NCBI RefSeq assembly: GCF_900460955.1
Contig: NZ_UFUW01000001.1
Span: 2,657,501-2,721,500, forward strand
DNA: 64,000 bases
Source: Cardiobacterium valvarum
Lineage (GTDB): Bacteria > Pseudomonadota > Gammaproteobacteria > Cardiobacteriales > Cardiobacteriaceae
Direction of reading: 5' to 3'
Shown here: positions 60,928 to 64,000 of the stretch, one piece after another
Numbering within the stretch: the first letter of the stretch is position 1
Layout of the letters: the number at the start of each line of letters is the position of its first letter
Program-made: the position numbers and the translations under genes
The notes under the pieces: generated by a model
Database searches by the model: none
What the model saw: the letters and a program-made list of their open reading frames with translations, nothing else
Told to the model about the DNA's origin: nothing

Positions 60928-61137
60928 ATGACAGAACAACACACCATCAAATCCCCGACTTTCTCCGTCTTTTTCGCCCTGCTCGCCCCGATCGTGCTTG
61001 GGTTGACGGTCTATTTCACCATTACCCGCATCAGCACGATCACCCCGCCCGACAAGAGCAACGCCTCCGGTGTTGCCGCCATTGAGCGGTTGAACGAGGC
61101 GCGCGTGTCCGCGCGTCCTTCCGCTAATCCGCAGTGA
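60928..61137 (+). CDS. Small single-pass membrane protein
   Basis: 69 residues: a short polar N-terminus, one membrane helix (VFFALLAPIVLGLTVYFTI), then a Ser/Ala-rich tail. TTGGAGGC upstream is a good RBS. Unknown family. It has its own terminator. Confidence 0.7.
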   Translation: MTEQHTIKSPTFSVFFALLAPIVLGLTVYFTITRISTITPPDKSNASGVAAIERLNEARVSARPSANPQ

Positions 61138-61151
61138 GACGGCGCCGGTTT

Positions 61152-61184
61152 GCAGAAGAAGCCTGTCGTAAAGACAGGCTTTTT
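61152..61184 (+). terminator. Rho-independent terminator
   Basis: The stem AAGCCTGTC/GACAGGCTT is followed by TTTTT, right after the small membrane protein gene. Confidence 0.85.
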
Positions 61185-61224
61185 TGCGTATCGGCCTATC
61201 CCCACCATCGCCCCCCTCCCAGCC

Positions 61225-61473
61225 ATGACCGCTACCGCCCAACTCACCGCCATTCTCACCGCCAATGCCGCCGCCGGCTATCCTGACCTCGACCGCAGCC
61301 CGGCCGCGCAACAGGAACGCGCCCGCCACCAGGCTTATCTCGCGCGCAAAAACCGTATTGAGGGCCTGCCGCCGCCCGATGCCTTTGCGGCACAGCTCAT
61401 CCGCCATCTTGTTGCCGGCGACATCAGTCCGGCGCAGTACATCACCCTCATCCGCCTGCATTCACCATCATGA
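61225..61473 (+). CDS. Small protein of unknown function overlapping prmC
   Basis: 82 residues from ATG 61225: helical (ARHQAYLARKNRIEGLPPPD), ending FAAQLIRHLVAGDISPAQYI. The C-terminal pattern recalls VbhA-like antitoxin helices, but this is weak. It overlaps prmC by 4 bases, so the two are co-translated. Confidence 0.6.
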   Translation: MTATAQLTAILTANAAAGYPDLDRSPAAQQERARHQAYLARKNRIEGLPPPDAFAAQLIRHLVAGDISPAQYITLIRLHSPS

Positions 61474-62300
61474 AACTCAGCCTCTGGATCCACCGCAGCG
61501 CCGCCGCCCATCCCGATAGCGAGACCGCGCTGCTGGAAACCCGCCATCTTGCCGCCTTCGTGACCGGCCTCAGCCTGACGCAGCAGCGCATCCACGACCC
61601 CGATCTCAGCGCCGATGCTGTAGCGACGCTTGACGCCCTCGCCGCCCGTCTGCACGCGGGCGAACCGCTCGCCTACCTGCTCGGCAATCAATCTTTCTAC
61701 GGGCTTGATCTCGCCGTCAGCCGCGCCACCCTCATCCCGCGCAGCGACAGCGAAGCGGTGGTAGAGCGTGCCCTTCATCATCTGCGCGACGTTGCCCGCC
61801 CGACGGTGCTTGATCTCGGCACCGGCAGCGGTGCGCTGGCGCTGGCCATCGCGAGCGCCCGCCCCGATGCCGATGTCACCGGCAGCGATCAAAGCGCGGC
61901 GGCGCTGGCGGTCGCCACGGAAAACGCCCGCCGTCTCAGTATGCCTAATGTCCGCTTCCTGCACGGTGACTGGCTTGCCCCCTTTGCTGACGAAAGCGCC
62001 GACCTCATCATCAGCAATCCGCCCTATATCGCCCCGGACGATCCGCACCTCGCCGCCCTCAGCCATGAGCCGTTAAGCGCCCTCGTCGCCGCCGAGGACG
62101 GCTACCGCGACCTCAACGTCATCATGGACGATGCGCCGCGCGTGTTGAAATCGGGCGGCTGGCTCATCATGGAGCATGGCTGGCAGCAGGGCGACACCCT
62201 GCGCGCCCGCGCCACACGTTATCCCGCCTGGCGGCATATCGCGACCGGGCAGGATTACGCCCGGCGCGACCGCTATACGGAAATGCAGAAAGGCGGCTAG
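61470..62300 (+). CDS. prmC: PrmC, release factor glutamine methyltransferase
   Basis: 276 residues. The N-terminal helical domain binds the release factor (EPLAYLLGNQSFYGLDLAV, PRSDSEAVVE). The SAM domain has LDLGTGSGALALA and the catalytic NPPYIAPDDP. It methylates the GGQ glutamine of RF1/RF2. Usually next to prfA; here it follows the small gene at 61225 instead. Confidence 0.93.
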   Translation: MKLSLWIHRSAAAHPDSETALLETRHLAAFVTGLSLTQQRIHDPDLSADAVATLDALAARLHAGEPLAYLLGNQSFYGLDLAVSRATLIPRSDSEAVVERALHHLRDVARPTVLDLGTGSGALALAIASARPDADVTGSDQSAAALAVATENARRLSMPNVRFLHGDWLAPFADESADLIISNPPYIAPDDPHLAALSHEPLSALVAAEDGYRDLNVIMDDAPRVLKSGGWLIMEHGWQQGDTLRARATRYPAWRHIATGQDYARRDRYTEMQKGG

Positions 62301-62380
62301 CGCGGTCAGCCGCTTGGCGGGAACCCGGTCTGCTTGGTGGGCCAAGGCTCACCCTACGCGAGTCCGGTATTGATGCCGGT
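62301..62380. repeat. Intergenic GCTTGGCGGG repeat copy
   Basis: Contains CCGCTTGGCGGGAACCCGG near 62310 and TGCTTGGTGGGCC near 62330, then GGCTCACCCTACG, related to the elements at 12457 and 14465. It lies between the convergent prmC and manA ends. Confidence 0.6.
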
Positions 62381-63568
62381 TCAGCGGTTGCTGGCTATCA
62401 CGATATAGCAGCCTTCATGCGCATCCAGATGTACCGGGGTGCCGGGGGTGAGGTAGGCCGCTTCGCCGCCGCGCAGTTCGAGGCTGTGCTCGCCGGCAGT
62501 AACGCGCAGGCGTCCTTCCAGGTTGAGCAGGATGGTCGCCTCGGGGTTGGCGAGCGGCAGGTTCATGCCGTCGGGCAGGCGGACGGTGGTCAGGGTGTAA
62601 TCGTCCACCGGCGCCGGGTAGGCGTGGGGCGCGTGTTCGTGGGACGCGGGCGGTGCGAGGATGGCAGGGTTGACCGGATTGGCATCAACGATGCGCAGCA
62701 ATTCGCCGATGTCGATGTGTTTCGGGGTCAGTCCGGCGCGCAGGACGTTGTTGGAGGCGGCCATCAGTTCGATGTTCTGCCCGCGCAGATAGGCGTGCGG
62801 CAGGCGTGCGCGCTGGAAGATGCCCTCGCCTGCTTTCATGTGGACGATGTTAAAAAGATAGAAGGAGAGCAGGCCGGGGTCGGGGCGGGCGGGATCGATG
62901 TGCATGGCGCGCGTGGCGTAGTGCAGCCAGTAGTCAGGGTCGGTGGAGACGTCTTGCGGCGCGGGGCGGGTAAAGAGCGGATTGAGCCAGGCGGCAAGTG
63001 CCGCCGGGGTTGCCTGCATGATGCGGGTGTAGGCGTCGAGCAGGCCATGCGCGCTGATGAGTGCCGCCAGCGGGGCGAGACTGGGGCGGCTGTCGATGCG
63101 GCGGTAGATGGTGTCGAGCGGTGCGAAACCGTGCAGCAACCAGAAGTCGCCGAGGGCGATCATGCTTTCCGGTTTGTGGTTGTCGTCGGGGTAGTTGCGC
63201 GTCGCGGCATCGCGGGTGATGCCCGCCGCTTCTTCGCGCGCGTAACCCGCTTCGGCCTGCGCCTTGTCAGGGTGAAGCTGGATGGAGAGCGGCAGGCGCA
63301 CATCGAGGATTTTCAGCAGAAACGGCAGGCGGTTGCCGAAGCGCTGCCGCGATTGGGCGCTAAGGGCACGCGCGGGGTTTTCGGCAATCCAGGTGTCCAG
63401 CGGCAGCAGGCGGCCATCCGCTTCGATGGTGGACGGCGCCTGCGGGTGGTCGCCAAACCACAGTTCGGCGGCGGGCTGGTCGCCGGGTTCGCGCCGCAGC
63501 AGTTGCGGGATGTAGTCGTGGCCGCCCCAGGCGTAGGGCTGGATGGTGCCGTGCAAACGGTAAAGCAT
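62381..63568 (-). CDS. manA: Mannose-6-phosphate isomerase, class I
   Basis: 395 residues. Zinc site residues lie in SIQLHPDKAQAE (Gln/His), NHKPESMIAL (Glu) and RLPHAYLRGQNIEL (His, Arg). N-terminal LHGTIQPYAWGGHDYIPQLL is typical. It interconverts fructose-6-P and mannose-6-P for GDP-mannose or mannose use. Convergent with prmC. Confidence 0.93.
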   Translation of the reverse strand: MLYRLHGTIQPYAWGGHDYIPQLLRREPGDQPAAELWFGDHPQAPSTIEADGRLLPLDTWIAENPARALSAQSRQRFGNRLPFLLKILDVRLPLSIQLHPDKAQAEAGYAREEAAGITRDAATRNYPDDNHKPESMIALGDFWLLHGFAPLDTIYRRIDSRPSLAPLAALISAHGLLDAYTRIMQATPAALAAWLNPLFTRPAPQDVSTDPDYWLHYATRAMHIDPARPDPGLLSFYLFNIVHMKAGEGIFQRARLPHAYLRGQNIELMAASNNVLRAGLTPKHIDIGELLRIVDANPVNPAILAPPASHEHAPHAYPAPVDDYTLTTVRLPDGMNLPLANPEATILLNLEGRLRVTAGEHSLELRGGEAAYLTPGTPVHLDAHEGCYIVIASNR

Positions 63569-63633
63569 GGGGGTTCTCCGTGTGTGGGTGTGCCGCCATG
63601 CTACCCCTTTTGCGGCGCTACGTCTCGCCGCCG

Positions 63634-64000
63634 TCAGGCCTCGTTTTCCCCGGCGGCGGGCGGCGCGGCGCGGTTAAAGAGGTGTTGCAGCGCTTCTTCG
63701 CCGGTGAAGAAGGCGGCGGCAGCTTCCAAATCTTCGATGCGGGCGACAGGAAGGACGACGGGTTGGCCGTTTTGCAGGGTAAGGACGAGCACGCCGTCTT
63801 CGGAGAGTTGCATGGCGGCGATGGCGTCGTAAGGCCAGTAGCGGCCGCCGGCGGTGAAACCGTCTTTTTTCAGGCGCCATTTCGGGTAACGCAGGCCGTG
63901 GATGAGGACGAGCAGGAAGAAGCCGCCGAGGGCGAGGCTGTTCACGGTGTGGCGCACGCTGATTTCGTGGTACAGCCCGGCAGCGACGATGAGGTTGAGG
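63634..64000 (-). CDS. Membrane protein of unknown function (N-terminus beyond window)
   Basis: The frame is open to the window edge, so the gene continues past 64000. Visible: hydrophobic LNLIVAAGLYHEIS, a membrane helix SLALGGFFLLVLIHGLRYP, then a soluble PH-like beta domain (DGFTAGGRYWPYDAIAAMQL, VLVLTLQNGQPVVLPVARIE). A GTG at 63955-63957 could start a shorter form. Not recognised. Confidence 0.6.
   Translation of the reverse strand, partial: LNLIVAAGLYHEISVRHTVNSLALGGFFLLVLIHGLRYPKWRLKKDGFTAGGRYWPYDAIAAMQLSEDGVLVLTLQNGQPVVLPVARIEDLEAAAAFFTGEEALQHLFNRAAPPAAGENEA

Noticed and set aside
61225-61473. VbhA-like antitoxin
   Set aside because: Weak pattern only, and no Fic toxin gene adjoins it; prmC follows instead.

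Overview
The window is GC-rich bacterial chromosome. Its gene families (PrmB/PrmC, LeuS, a eukaryote/Haemophilus-type branched-chain aminotransferase, tripartite tricarboxylate transporter, a TbpB-like surface lipoprotein) and its Mu-type prophage suggest a host-associated gammaproteobacterium. Cardiobacterium or a relative is my best guess, but it rests on recall of protein character and not on a search.

Left chromosomal arm (1-18779). It starts with the 3' end of prmB and a truncated sulfate-binding protein gene. Next come a higBA toxin-antitoxin pair whose toxin is frameshifted in a G7 tract, leuS, a surface lipoprotein, a metallophosphoesterase and ilvE. A leftward block follows: CitE-like lyase, MFS-acyltransferase fusion, isochorismatase-like hydrolase, a secreted protein and SixA-like phosphatase. 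After it lie a 25-bp tandem repeat array, an mcrC remnant and a GntR regulator. Divergent from GntR is an operon for an unidentified four-carbon acid sugar: KdgT-type permease, OtnK-type kinase, PdxA2-type dehydrogenase, TctB and TctC.

Prophage (18780-55578, about 36.8 kb). A complete-looking Mu-like transposable phage sits inside tctC, flanked by the direct repeat ACAAA. Removing it restores one TctC frame of 316 residues. It is inverted relative to the window: the Mu 'left' (immunity) end is at 55578 and the 'right' end at 18780. Reading leftwards from the immunity end: S24-type repressor (plus strand) with an operator array, Ner, MuA transposase, MuB, Gam, GemA, one Mor/C-type activator, amidase endolysin with spanin-like pair, terminase, portal, MuF head protein, virion morphogenesis protein, an accessory island, protease/scaffold, major head protein, sheath, tube, frameshifted tail chaperone, tape measure, baseplate genes, one tail fibre with its assembly protein, and a terminal Com-controlled cassette.

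The least ordinary parts are in the prophage. (1) The right-end cassette has Com, a 45-residue protein, an ABC-ATPase/GNAT fusion and a formyltransferase-fold enzyme. It sits where Mu keeps com-mom and looks like a DNA hypermodification system with extra enzymes. (2) The MuF head protein has a C-terminal region resembling an ADP-ribosyltransferase, followed by a small overlapping gene that could be its immunity protein. (3) A HigB-type toxin gene carries an in-frame 39-bp tandem repeat expansion, paired with a HigA antitoxin fused to an ImmA/IrrE-type metallopeptidase.

Right chromosomal arm (55584-64000). The operon resumes: rest of tctC, tctA, a DapA-family lyase/aldolase with an exact 60-bp internal duplication, a 2-hydroxyacid dehydrogenase and an iron-type alcohol dehydrogenase. 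After it come two small genes, prmC, manA and the start-less part of a membrane protein gene. The prophage separates the first half of the sugar-acid operon from the second and is expected to be polar.

I saw no tRNA, rRNA or CRISPR array. All functional calls are from reading motifs and recalled family patterns; no database search was run.
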